DNA from: Lobosporangium transversale
Taxonomy: Eukaryota > Mortierellomycota > Mortierellomycetes > Mortierellales > Mortierellaceae
Direction of reading: 5' to 3'
Length of the DNA: 64,000 nucleotides
Assembly: GCF_002105155.1 (NCBI RefSeq)
Contig: NW_019029012.1
Location: 310,001-374,000 of the forward strand
Of the stretch, positions 1 to 9,945 are shown one piece after another. Each line of letters opens with the position of its first letter. Within the stretch, counting starts at the first letter, position 1. The notes beneath the pieces were generated by a model that was not told where the DNA came from, made no database searches, and was given only the letters and a program-made list of their open reading frames with translations. The position numbers were made by a program, and so were the translations under genes.

Positions 1-454
1 AACCCCCCTTCTTCAGGTTTATGAATCGTTGATTCATTTGATTCCATTCGCAGATTCATCTCAATAAACTCGTACTTTTGTAATCATTCGCAACTGCCTT
101 GCCCCTGCCTTTGTCCAAGCTGCTCAGATTTCGACTTCTTTTCTTTTGCGTCCCCTTTTTTTTTCCTCAACGATTTATCGCGTGTTCTTTTCATTTTTCA
201 TTTTTTCATTTTTAAAAAAGACTGACCGAGCACACGCTCATACGCTCAACAGTGCTCTTTCACTATCAGCCACGACCCACTTTCATTCTGTACCAACATA
301 TTCCTTCTTCATACTGCCTGTTGTTGAACAAAAAAAAAAAAAAAAAAAAAAAGCTGTTCACAACTTAACACAACAGTTCTAGACCCGGCGCATTTTTTTT
401 TTTTTTTTTTTTTTTTTTTGATACACATTCAAAATAAGGAGACTGCAGCACAGA
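1..454. other. Upstream intergenic region
   Basis: No gene is recognised. The stretch holds an A22 run (about 331-352) and a T28 run (392-419) close upstream of the phosphopantetheinyl transferase start. The sequence just before the ATG is purine-rich, as expected of a short fungal 5' leader. Short open frames here are low-complexity and were not accepted. Confidence 0.5.
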
Positions 455-1015
455 ATGCCGATCACACGTTGGGCATTCGATATCCGGCAAGCATTGCTGT
501 TGGAACACATTGAGCCCTTGGTTACCTCGCTGGTAGAAGATGATAGCTCCAATATCGTTCCAGTAACAAACCTCTTAAACTTCTTGCAAGGCGAAGACTC
601 GGACTATTTACTTCGGTATCGAAATGACGATGACATTCGGCGCGCCTTGATCGGTCGACTCATGATCCATGCCTTCTTTGTCGCGCATTATGGTTGTCAA
701 TGGGAGACAATGGTCTTTTCTAGGTCCGCGACTAATAAGCCCATCTTGGTAAGTATGTTATTTATATAGTATAACAAGAAAATGATCAGAATATTATTCT
801 CAAACAATCCATGGTAAAAAAAGGAAATAGACGTCTTATCTGGCGGCGATTAAAATAGCACTTTCTTGCATGTTCCCACCGTCAATGATGGCTTATGAAT
901 TGAAGGCGACTAACGCGTCAGAATACCCTCATTTATTCATCTCATTCTCGTGTATAAAGTGTTTGAAACATTTGAAGTCATACTAGTACACTACAGCTCA
1001 TTACCATCGATCGTT

Positions 1016-1046
<31 letters not shown>

Positions 1047-1353
1047 CTTGGTTTGCATGATACCTAGCTAGAGCCAGAACACCTTCGGAATGTCAGCTTT
1101 AATGTCTCACATCATGGAAACTGGGTCGTCTTCGTGGGAAGTACATCTTTGGAAAGCAACGTCCGACTTGGCACTGATGTCACGGACTTCAAGGAGCAGG
1201 TTCCAATGGAGCCATTTGACGCATTTTTATCATGCTATCGAGATCAGGTATGGTTCTTTTTATTTTTTTCCCCAGATTCATGCATTCAATGGCTACACGA
1301 TTAGCATGATGTCATTTGTCTTTTTTTATTTTGTAACTAATTCCTGGGTTACC

Positions 1354-1386
<33 letters not shown>

Positions 1387-2172
1387 CATGCTTACTGACA
1401 CGACGCCTTTCAAATGCTGTTGACTCGAACACCCAATAGTTCACTTTGAACGAGCTATCGTTTGTGAAGAATGCACCTTCAGATCTCTTGGACTCTCAAA
1501 ATGCTAGCAACCAGCGTAGGCGGTTCTGCAGGGTCTGGTGTCTCAAAGAGTCTGTAGGCAAGGCATTGGGTGTTGGCATCGATTACAATCTTAGATCAGT
1601 TGAGTTTTCAATCCATGAGGAGGAGGAGACTCAAAAGGTAATAGTTTTGCTTAAGTATGAATGCCACACAATTTCGTAGAAAATGCTTCACACAACTACG
1701 CGTTTAGTTGCGCATAGCCATAAAACACAGCTCGCGTAACTTACCAAGCTAAAGAGCTCTGGGGTAATGTGAAGCTAGGCTAGCACTAGGAATGGCCCAA
1801 GGAGATGGGGAAATGAGAGCCATATCAGTCAGCACCGATTAATGACATGGGCTAACCACTTGCTTGATTAAATCGTGATTTATCTTGTCCATCATTCTAA
1901 CCAATGTCTTTTCCCCGTATCGCCTTTGATCAATACTGCATTAGCCGATACACTCCACAACAATGCAAGTTCATAGCCCAACACCGGACTTCCCAGGAGA
2001 TGGATGGTCATTCGAGGAAGCATTGCTTGACGACGAGCACTGTTATGCTGTTGCGGCGCATTCATCGGATGTGGATGATAGTGAATCATTGATGGACGGC
2101 TCTGAGATTAAGCGCCTCGATTGGAGGGAACTGCTCAAAGATGCTGTTCCTTATCCGCCTCAGTTTTCATAG
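455..2172 (+). CDS. 4'-phosphopantetheinyl transferase (Lys5/AASDHPPT type)
   Basis: Transfers the 4'-phosphopantetheine arm of CoA to a conserved serine of carrier proteins. In fungi such enzymes activate alpha-aminoadipate reductase (lysine synthesis), fatty-acid and polyketide/NRPS carriers. Four exons fit: 455-748, 1068-1247, 1440-1637 and 1945-2172, all joined in phase 0, giving about 299 residues, normal for the family. Motifs visible in order are an N-terminal R-L-M near residue 68, F-N-V-S-H-H-G-N-W near residue 108, the Mg2+/CoA-binding block W-C-L-K-E-S-V-G-K-A-L-G-V-G-I in exon 3, and a C-terminal W-S-F-E-E...LDDEH block. Intron 1 carries a T tract of about 28 nt close to its acceptor; intron 2 carries an A tract. 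The last exon boundary is the least certain part. Whether it is the only such enzyme in the genome, and which carriers it serves, cannot be seen. Confidence 0.85.
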
Positions 2173-3647
2173 CCCTACAATAATGGCTTCCTTTGCCAAA
2201 TCATCCGACCCCTACTGTGTACAGTAAAATGCATCCTTTTTACTCTTCAATAATGTTGATTGGTATAATATGATCAGAGTAGTTCTAGCGAAAAGATATA
2301 GCATTGATCCAAGCGCACCGTGTGATCAATCCATCCAAGCCTCTTTTTTTTTTCTTCTTTTTTTTGTTTGTATCGACAATCTGCACAGGAGAGAGGCCTG
2401 TAGCTTACACGGCCATGCCCATAATGCTTGCCATAAATAGTTTTTAGCTCCATTCTCATCCGATAGTTGTAGAGTGGACGTGTGTTGGTTTACAGTATCC
2501 CACGATACATAAATGGTACAATCACTACTTCTCGTCTTGTCTTATTCCAAATCTTAATATCAGAGAGAGGTTAGTCTGGAGAGACTCGGGCTTGAATGTC
2601 CTTAAACCTGCCTGGTATGGAGCTCTCTTATTCGTGGCCGACGAGGGAGGGACGTGCCTCACTAAGAATAGAGCCGCCAGGACATTTGGTTTCTAACAGT
2701 CATATGACCGTAATCATACCGAGATCGACAGGGTGTTGCGTTTGTTGACATAATTTAGGATCACATTCTTTTTATTATTATTGATATCGTAATATTTTCA
2801 GTATCCACAATTAGGAGATTTTCTTCGCGCCAAAGTCTTTCATCTGTTACTTTTATGGGTGAATCCTCCTCTTGAGGCCCTTTTCCGACATTTACCACAA
2901 ATAACGCTCTAGACGGTTAATATAAGAGGTTGAAGAAATCTCTCTGTTTCTCAACCTTTTCAGATCAAGCAAATTTTCAAGTTCAAGCTAATCTAGTCCA
3001 TTATTCACTAATTTCAATTTTCGCCAAGTCCTAGATCCTTGAAGGCTCAACTATTGAGGTGATCCATAAAGTTTTTCTTCTTCTTGGCGTTCTTACGGTT
3101 CTTTTTGCGGTCTGATTCCTTTTCGTAGATATTTGTCTCCCACCGTGGGGTTGAAAAAGAAGGAAAGAAGGATTGTGGGTAGTTTGACGTAAATGGCATT
3201 TGTCACCGAAAATCAATACTCTCCGCCAGGAGGCCCACTTTTTCGATATTCCTCAGTTGAAGAACGAATGATCACAAAACCCTGTGGCCAAACGGAACTG
3301 TTCCCACACATATATTAAACGCTCCTGTCGCTTAAGGTTGGTTACGCAACATTCTGTGGGCGTCATTTCAACTTCTCCCCCCCCCTAGCCTACCATCTGC
3401 TGATCATTCAGCCATACCACCTTCGATTAGAAGTATCACCATCCGCAACTACCTTAGTGATCGAAACGAGGGAGTACCAAGGAAAGCAGGGCCTCCCTGA
3501 GCCTCCAACCTGCACTTGCGAACACCCCAACGGAGGTTCATCGAAAGGAGACAGAACTCTCCTCTGGGCTAAGTCAAGGCGAACATCGCGCAACAATCCA
3601 TTTTGTGGCAAGGTTGCACATAAAGCGGTATCCAATCAACGCGTTCA

Positions 3648-3679
<32 letters not shown>

Positions 3680-3919
3680 CGAGGACCCACGACGTCATGT
3701 AGGATTTATTTAGATGTTAGCTCCATAAATGGAGTCCCTGAGGACCTGTGGCACGGCTCTACTTCGTATCCAATCAACGCGTCCACACGACTAGTATCTA
3801 CGACAAAGCCACATTGTTATACACCATCTTTACTTGCATTCTCGTAGTATCATGTGATATAATTAAGGTGTTTATTTAAGTATATAATATATTTAATCTG
3901 GAACATTTCCATAATCAGG
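2173..3919. other. Intergenic region, 1.7 kb
   Basis: No protein-coding gene is supported on either strand. It contains a comparatively GC-rich patch (about 3407-3627) with no convincing ORF and, adjoining it, the 17-bp-repeat-flanked insertion at 3628-3782. The rest is AT-rich with T runs. Confidence 0.5.
3628..3782 (-). mobile_element. Candidate small retroposed insertion with 17-bp target-site duplication
   Basis: The 17-mer GTATCCAATCAACGCGT occurs exactly twice, at 3628-3644 and 3766-3782. Between the copies lie 121 bp: three bases, a T28 run (3648-3675) and about 90 bp of non-repetitive sequence. Read on the minus strand this is body, then poly(A), bounded by direct repeats, which is the layout left by target-primed reverse transcription (SINE or processed small-RNA copy). 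The body contains a perfect 14-bp hairpin (CTCCATAAATGGAG). The source RNA is not recognised. Poly(T) runs are common in this genome, so the tail alone proves nothing; the long exact duplication is the main evidence. Confidence 0.45.
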
Positions 3920-3991
3920 TCTTTGGTAGTATAGTGGTCAGTATCTCCGCCTGTCACGCGGAAGACCCGGGTTCAATTCCCGGCCAAAGAG
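3920..3991 (+). tRNA. tRNA-Asp (anticodon GTC)
   Basis: A 72-nt cloverleaf can be folded. The acceptor stem pairs TCTTTGG with CCAAAGA, followed by discriminator G; a D-arm contains GTAGTATAGTGGTCAGTAT; the anticodon loop is CTGTCAC; the T-arm is CCGGGTTCAATTCCCGG. The anticodon is GTC, reading GAC/GAT as aspartate. There is no intron. A T run shortly downstream (about 4010-4017) can serve as the RNA polymerase III terminator. Confidence 0.95.
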
Positions 3992-4613
3992 CAATCTTTT
4001 GATCGCGAAATTTTTTTGCTTCGTTTGTCGTTTCCTCACTTCCTAGTTAATGTCCCAGAAGTATTGTCCGCATCAAAGGATATGCCCTGTTGATAAACGG
4101 CACTTTTGTTTGATATAATAATGAATAAAAGAAATAGAAAAAAGAAAGCTTGACCAAAAAAAAAAAACAACAAGTGACATCTAGAGGCTGTGGAAGAATG
4201 CGTCCGATGCAGTATGCCATTGATATGGTGAGGACAAATAACAGAGTTTATATGCTAACAAAACTAATGTTTAGGCTTATATATACTTGGGAAAAACAAT
4301 ATAGTTTATTGGTGTTTTGAGACTGATATAATACTGATATTGTCACTACTCCAGAGGGTATTCTCTTCTGCAGACAGGGTCACCGATGGTTTTCATTTAT
4401 ACATATAATATGATTGCTCCCGATAATGGCAGTTAATATTGAGACTGCAAAACCGGGATTTGGCTTTCACTAACCCTCTTTTCGCGGAAAAGAGAAGAAT
4501 GAAAAAGTGAAAGAGAACAAAGAGAGAAAGAGAGAAAGAGAGAAAGAAACGATGAGAGAAAGAGAGGGAGAGAGAAAGGAAGGAAAAAAAAAGAGAGGCA
4601 TTTTGTTTTCCTT
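3992..4613. other. Intergenic region between tRNA-Asp and the viral-type RdRp
   Basis: AT-rich sequence without a supportable gene. Its right part is a purine-rich microsatellite on the plus strand (see 4493-4597) lying directly downstream of the RdRp stop codon. A 173-residue minus-strand frame starting inside the RdRp and running through the repeat is a shadow of the RdRp in another frame. Confidence 0.5.
4493..4597. repeat. Purine-rich (GAAA/GAGA)n microsatellite
   Basis: About 105 bp made almost only of A and G on the plus strand, with irregular GAGAAA units. It sits immediately 3' of the RdRp reading frame and could mark one edge of the integrated viral sequence. Confidence 0.8.
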
Positions 4614-6809
4614 TTAATCATCAACGTCTCTTGGTTCACATGCAAGCCGATACCATTCCTGAATGGTGATTCTTTTGGGTGGTGGAGGTTTGGTGTCATG
4701 ATTCCAATAATCTTTGTTAACCCAACGTTCCATACTAGGAGGCCATGCAGTTGGACGGACGAAAGGAACCAATTCCAAAAAGTCCAGATAAGCCTCCAAC
4801 CACTCCTGTGTTTCTTGATTTCCAGCCGCATTGAGGTAAATCCCAAGGGCTCGAAGCCAAGACTCCTCCCGTGTGTAGCCACCATGCTTGGGGAAGAGTA
4901 AGGACAGGTAGCTCTCACGGAAGGGTCGATAAGGGATAACAACCTTGGGAGCAAAAGGAGAGTTGCCTAGTCGTTGGTGTCGAAAATACATGCCCAGGAA
5001 CTGAACACCTTGAAACTTCTTATAGTCCATGGCGCTGTCATCCATCAGTCGATTAGTTGAGAATGATTTCTTTCCGGACCAGTCAATGTTGAAGCATTCC
5101 TTGACTACATCTGCGAGGATCTCTTTGGTTAGACCCATCCAAGGTGTCTCCAGAGCCATGACCATGTCATCGCCAAGGACTACCATCTCACATTGTGTCA
5201 AGATCAAGTAGACTCCAATGCTTCCTTGACGTTTCTCGGCCTCATAAATGAGCGCAGTGTAACCCAAGAACATGGTGATGATGCTCTGAACCAAGGTGTT
5301 GAAACAGTTCCCACTTGTGGTTCCCACGTGTTTCTGCAGTCGAATACCATCATCTCGACAGATGATCACCTCCACCAAGCTTTTGTAGACGAATGTCCAC
5401 AAGGTATCGTACTTGGGGTTCATTCCATCCTCGTACTGAGCTCGGAGTACTTGTAGGGCTTCTTGGACAAGCCAGCCATCAATTGCAGCATCGAATTTCT
5501 TTGCGTCGAAACAATGATAAATAGCATGCCGAGACATTTTGTTGACGAATTTTTCGGCTCCGCCATAGTACCAACTCTGGCCGATGTAGATAGGCCACTT
5601 ATCATCCAAATAAGCCTTGGTAAGGGGCTGTTCCAGTGAGCCCAGGATCAATAAGTCGCGATGACTCAACATAAGGATTAATCGACCCATGGATGTGTTG
5701 ATGGATTCCAAACTGTCGAGATTCCTGCTGCCGGATGAAAACAACCAACTCTCAGCATCCGGGTCCTTGATTTTGCCGTGCATATCCTTGTCCATCTCAA
5801 CTTGTTTTCCCTTGCCTCCCAGTCGAGTATCGTGTGGATGGACTAGATTGCCATCCATGAGCGACGTCCAGACTTCTTCTGCATGTCGAAGCGCATATGT
5901 GTGCGCTTCTCTTCTTTTATAAAGTTTATCGCGCGCATACTCCAGTCCAGCAAACTTGGAGCCATCATAACGAACATCCTTAAGGGACTCGACCGTAGGC
6001 ATGGAGAGTTTTTCCGGAAGAGCCATCAAAGCCTTGACATGCTCAACGGCTCGTCGAAATGCCTTTTCAAACTTTGCAGGCATCACTCGTGGCTGACGAT
6101 TAAAGAGCTTTAAATGATTCATCTGAATCCTGGAACATGTTTTAATGTACGCGCACTGGTCCAGATCTAATTCAGCAGGCAAGGGCGGTGGGCGAATCTT
6201 GGAGAAAACCTCGACAAGTGGATCTCTAGGTGCATGTTCAATGATGTTGTCCATTTGTTTATAGAACTTTTTGTTGTGATGGTGTGTAAAATGATGGTAC
6301 TCCACCTCCAGCTGACGCTTGATCCGTCTCAGCTCATTGATATCGAAGAGCCGAAATCCCTCGGTGAATTTGTGTGGTGGATTCGGTAGTTGTCTAAGGC
6401 TGCTGTCACTTATTATAGAGAGTCTTTGCTCAAGTTGGTCGACGCCCAGAGCAATCAGTCTCTGGTTATGATCGGCCCATCCGCTTATTATTGTCGCACG
6501 ACTGATGGGGTTGGCATAGCGGTTTCTATTATCATGGCCATTGACATTGTTGTTATCCGTTGTAGTGGCGTCAATATTAGTAGCGAAGCTGTACCTTGGC
6601 GCTGAAGTGACGCCGTAGTCAACAATAGGTGGCGCAGAGCTAGCGTCAAAGGACCTAATACGAGTGGACAGGCTATTGTCAGTGCCGATGACTTGGGTGC
6701 TTAAAGCAACGTGTCCTGTCCCCGTTTGGGCTTGTGGTTGCTGAAAATTAGTCACTGTCGGGTAACGCCTTTGGTTAGACGAGGGGGAAGTGTAACCAGT
6801 GCCTATCAT
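4614..6809 (-). CDS. Partitivirus-like RNA-dependent RNA polymerase, endogenous viral element with intact frame
   Basis: A single uninterrupted frame of 731 residues with no introns, unlike nearly every other gene here. The C-terminal two thirds carries the palm-domain RdRp motifs. Motif A has D435 and D440 (D-A-K-K-F-D-A-A-I), motif B is at S499-G500-N501 (T-S-G-N-C-F-N-T), and motif C is G546-D547-D548 within V-L-G-D-D. Later blocks (F-L-G-M-Y-F, then P-Y-R-P and a LLFP/R-A-L-G-I-Y region) resemble partitivirus polymerases in order and spacing. The length fits a full-size partitivirus RdRp (roughly 550-750 residues in the family). The first ~100 residues are S/T/N/Q-rich and show no recognised motif. 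The active virus would use this enzyme to copy dsRNA inside particles; whether the copy is expressed in its host is unknown. No capsid gene is seen nearby. The family is inferred from motif pattern; picobirna-like relatives are the main alternative. Confidence 0.85.
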   Translation of the reverse strand: MIGTGYTSPSSNQRRYPTVTNFQQPQAQTGTGHVALSTQVIGTDNSLSTRIRSFDASSAPPIVDYGVTSAPRYSFATNIDATTTDNNNVNGHDNRNRYANPISRATIISGWADHNQRLIALGVDQLEQRLSIISDSSLRQLPNPPHKFTEGFRLFDINELRRIKRQLEVEYHHFTHHHNKKFYKQMDNIIEHAPRDPLVEVFSKIRPPPLPAELDLDQCAYIKTCSRIQMNHLKLFNRQPRVMPAKFEKAFRRAVEHVKALMALPEKLSMPTVESLKDVRYDGSKFAGLEYARDKLYKRREAHTYALRHAEEVWTSLMDGNLVHPHDTRLGGKGKQVEMDKDMHGKIKDPDAESWLFSSGSRNLDSLESINTSMGRLILMLSHRDLLILGSLEQPLTKAYLDDKWPIYIGQSWYYGGAEKFVNKMSRHAIYHCFDAKKFDAAIDGWLVQEALQVLRAQYEDGMNPKYDTLWTFVYKSLVEVIICRDDGIRLQKHVGTTSGNCFNTLVQSIITMFLGYTALIYEAEKRQGSIGVYLILTQCEMVVLGDDMVMALETPWMGLTKEILADVVKECFNIDWSGKKSFSTNRLMDDSAMDYKKFQGVQFLGMYFRHQRLGNSPFAPKVVIPYRPFRESYLSLLFPKHGGYTREESWLRALGIYLNAAGNQETQEWLEAYLDFLELVPFVRPTAWPPSMERWVNKDYWNHDTKPPPPKRITIQEWYRLACEPRDVDD

Positions 6810-7564
6810 TTTCTGTCTGAGTCACAACTTTGTTACGGAGTACTTGTTCCTATGTCAAGATGGAGCAATTAACAAGGAGGACGTTTTTTAAAGAGCGTGA
6901 GAACGAAAAAAATATATGTGTGAGAGACAGCAGCAATGTTAGCAAACGTTTTTTTTTTTTTTTTCTTTGTTTCTTTCTTTCTTTCTTTTTTTATCATTAT
7001 ACGACAAAGGGATTTGCACGTATGCTGTATATGGTCTAAACTTGAATCGCACGCACAATAAATCACAGTACAATGTGAGTAAGGGACATTGAAGGAAACA
7101 AAAGGAGAGTAAAGGGAAAAAAAAAAAGAAAAAAGAGAAAAGGAGAAAAAAATACCACAGGAAGGCAAATGCGCCGTTATTATATATATTTATATTTTTT
7201 TTTTAATTGTTTCGAAAGAGTGAGTGGCGCAGAACTTGTGAGACTAATGATTGATGTATTAGAATAACTGGTTCAAAACAGAGCCGGTTGACGGGACGGG
7301 ATTTTTGGAGGCCTTTCTACTTTTCTGTCGTCTCTATTCCGCCTTTTGATCCCGCTAGAAGCAAGAAAGAACAAGAGAGGTTTGATTGATCTTACTGATC
7401 TTAGTTTGTATGTATACTTTATCACTGCCACACAACGCATATTTCTAATTCTCTAGCCTCAACACCCCTCTTTCTTCACCATGTGTTTCTGTCAGCCTGT
7501 CAGCATGACATAAAAAAAAAAAAAAAAAAAATCAAATTTCTTTATGAAAACGTGCTATATTCTA
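6810..7564. other. Intergenic region flanking the RdRp 5' side
   Basis: No gene is seen. Contains a T17 run near 6950 with nearby TTTC units, an A/G-rich patch (about 7098-7152) and an A-run near 7512-7530. It would hold any promoter driving the minus-strand RdRp frame and the 3' untranslated region of the RING ligase. No clear TATA box was found. Confidence 0.45.
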
Positions 7565-9310
7565 TTAGTCAACATCATCTGCGGAAGGAGATGAAGTCGA
7601 ATTGCTATTACTTTCATGTCGAAATGGACTGTATCGCGTAGAAGACGGAAATGCACCAGGAATAGAGTTTACTCTTGATGTGAGGATCCTATTTCCAACC
7701 TCACCTCCTTCAGATGTGGGTCCGGTCGGAGTTGGTAGGGTCTGTGCGTTGTTGTCCTGCCCTGAAGACTGGCCGTCATTCCCTCCTGAAGTTGAATTTC
7801 TCTGTTGATTGTTATCGTGCCCACCATGTTGGGGTACCAATTCAAACCGACAAGTTGGGCAAGTACCATTCAATTTAAGCCAAGGCTTGATGCAATCTTC
7901 ATGGAAGATATGCCTGCATTTCAGTTGCAACAAGTTATCTTCTTTTGTGAACTCGTCTTTGCACACGCTACACTCAGTTTTTGCTGCTAACTCTTCGTCC
8001 GTGAGGATATGTGGTGGTATGCTTTCAATGATCTCATCGGATGCTCCAACAGGTCCGTTCTGGCGCCTGAAATCCCCGAAAAACAATGATTTAGTATATG
8101 GTCCGCTAAAACACTGAACTCCAGGACATACACAGTCAGAGCAACATAGTCTTTTAAAGAGATAACTTACCCTTGCATCTCCATCAACTGTGTAATGACA
8201 TCATCCAATCCTGCCTGACTGAACACATAATCCCCAGGATTGCCAATCATATTAAATAGACCACTCAAGCCCGTATCATGACCAGGGCTATCTGAGGCGC
8301 TCTCCGTAGCAGGGCTCATCTCTTGTTGCATTCGCTCCAAAAAGCTATAGGTCGATAATGGCCGTGTGATTTTACGGTAAATATTCATTATTGTCCTCAA
8401 GACGTCAACCCCTGTTCACTTCATTCAATCCATTACCGTTCTTCCTACCTAATTAAAAACGCTCGAGATTGTTGAAATCTATCAGCTCTATTTGGGTCAT
8501 CGGGGTCGCCATTTGCTTGTGAAATGTCCACAATTATATCATGGCTATCATGGCCATCATCATCGTCGCCATCATCACCAACGTTGTCATTCTCGTCATC
8601 ATCTGATATTATAGTGGTGAGGCCATCAAAGCGATCCCTAGACCGTAGTGGGTGATCAAGTAGAGTAAGGGAGTCAGAATGGTCTCCTGTTGCTATGTCT
8701 TCACTGCGTCGGGCCCGTGGTCGACTAGCCTGTTCCCCTACTGGTCGCATCAATCCTACAAGCTGAACCATACGTTGTAGATCCTCGATGAATAATTGTA
8801 TATGCCCTTGCTCGTCACCGTTCTCGATGTCTTCGCCTGCATTTTCAACAAAGTTGCGCGGATCGTTGTCTTCTTCGATCTAGTTCAAAAAGAAATCGTC
8901 ATGCATGTTAGGGGTTATTGCACCGTTAATTGAATTTCTATCGCAAAGATAATCATTTTCACAGAACTTGGGAAAAAAAAAAAAAAAAAAAAAAAAAAAG
9001 AAAAAAAAAGAATGCCTTTGTACCTTTTCAACAAATTCACTATGGCATTCTGGGCAGAGTGGATGTGGTACCATGAGCGGGGTGATTTCTACAGCACACT
9101 AAATGCCAAGACATCAAAGCAAACATCCAAAATTCGTTAAAATGACATGTGCTATTTCATTGAATGCGTCATTGCTCATGTAACTGTGCTGTTTGATTGG
9201 AAAGAACCAGTAAAACGGAGAAAAGTGCTTGCCTGGTGACACCAGAATTCGTGACGAGGACGAGGGCTAGCTACTGCCGCTGCGTCGTCGTGAGCTGAGG
9301 AATTGTCCAT
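7565..9310 (-). CDS. RING-H2 E3 ubiquitin ligase, RNF115/RNF126-like
   Basis: Predicted cytosolic E3 ligase of about 436 residues. Five exons read 9310-9233, 9098-9024, 8879-8449, 8395-8171 and 8066-7565. The N-terminus has a zinc-ribbon (W-C-H-Q-C ... C-P-E-C, spread over exons 1-2) like that of RNF115/126, which binds ubiquitin or client proteins. A long acidic, low-complexity middle follows, and near the C-terminus a canonical RING-H2 (C-S-V-C, C-R-H-I-F-H-E-D-C, C-P-T-C-R) recruits the E2. The tail after the RING is G/N/S/T-rich. Intron 1 begins GCAAGC, a GC-AG intron; the phase and the zinc-ribbon continuity leave little choice. Intron 2 holds a long homopolymer tract (T on the coding strand). 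It is divergent from the ferroportin-like gene, with 635 bp between start codons. Confidence 0.88.
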
Positions 9311-9945
9311 GAAGTTTGAAGCCTAATGCTTAGTTTTGTGAGGTTTAGAGTAATGTCCTTGCGTCTCGTTCCAGGAACAGAGAGTTTGAATGGTTTTTAA
9401 TATTGTTTCCTTCACTAATAGCTATTTTTCCCTTGATAACTTCGGGGAAGGTGGTATAACGATAAAGAGGAGTAAGGGTCGACGAGGACGGGCAAGGAAC
9501 GGAATTGAAGAAGAAAGAAGAAGGAAAAGGAAGTAATTCAACAGCAGATCAGACGAGGACCTGACAGCCCTCGTGCTTGCTCGTGACCGTGTTTGATGGA
9601 CAGCATGCTCAAGGATTGCAATTGTGGAGGTAAAAATGACAAGTCTTACATGCGGGAATTTTTTTTTTAAATTGATGCATGAATTAGTTTACATTCCTCT
9701 CCATGGCCTATTACTGAGGGTAATGCTATTTCTCATGGGCATACCAGATGAGTGCCATTATTGAGAGAAAGGTGCTCAGGATTATGAAGAAGACCCAGCT
9801 TATATACATGCCTCATACTTCCATTGGTATGCCGATCATGCTAATTGAAACTTTATTTTCCATTATTAATAAAACCTTGAGTCCGTGGATAATGTCTTTT
9901 CTTTCCTAACCTAATAACACTCATTGCTCCTCATTCACCAGTGCA
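9311..9945. promoter_or_regulatory. Shared divergent promoter region of RING ligase and ferroportin-like gene
   Basis: 635 bp between two start codons facing away from each other, so it must hold both promoters. A WGATAR-type motif, TGATAA, lies at 9434-9439. Fungal iron regulators are often GATA factors, so this could matter for the iron exporter, but one 6-mer is weak evidence. No TATA box is evident. Confidence 0.4.

Noticed and set aside
331..419. A22 and T28 runs as a telomeric or viral tail signal
   Set aside because: Similar runs occur throughout the window in introns and intergenic DNA, and no flanking duplication or telomeric repeat was seen here.
3408..3702. Overlapping frames on both strands in the GC-rich patch
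   Set aside because: No start context, domain or splice pattern; the plus-strand frame simply runs into the T28 run.
4433..4954. 173-codon minus-strand frame overlapping the RdRp 3' end
   Set aside because: It lies in another frame over the RdRp coding sequence and then runs through a purine microsatellite; composition is repeat-derived.
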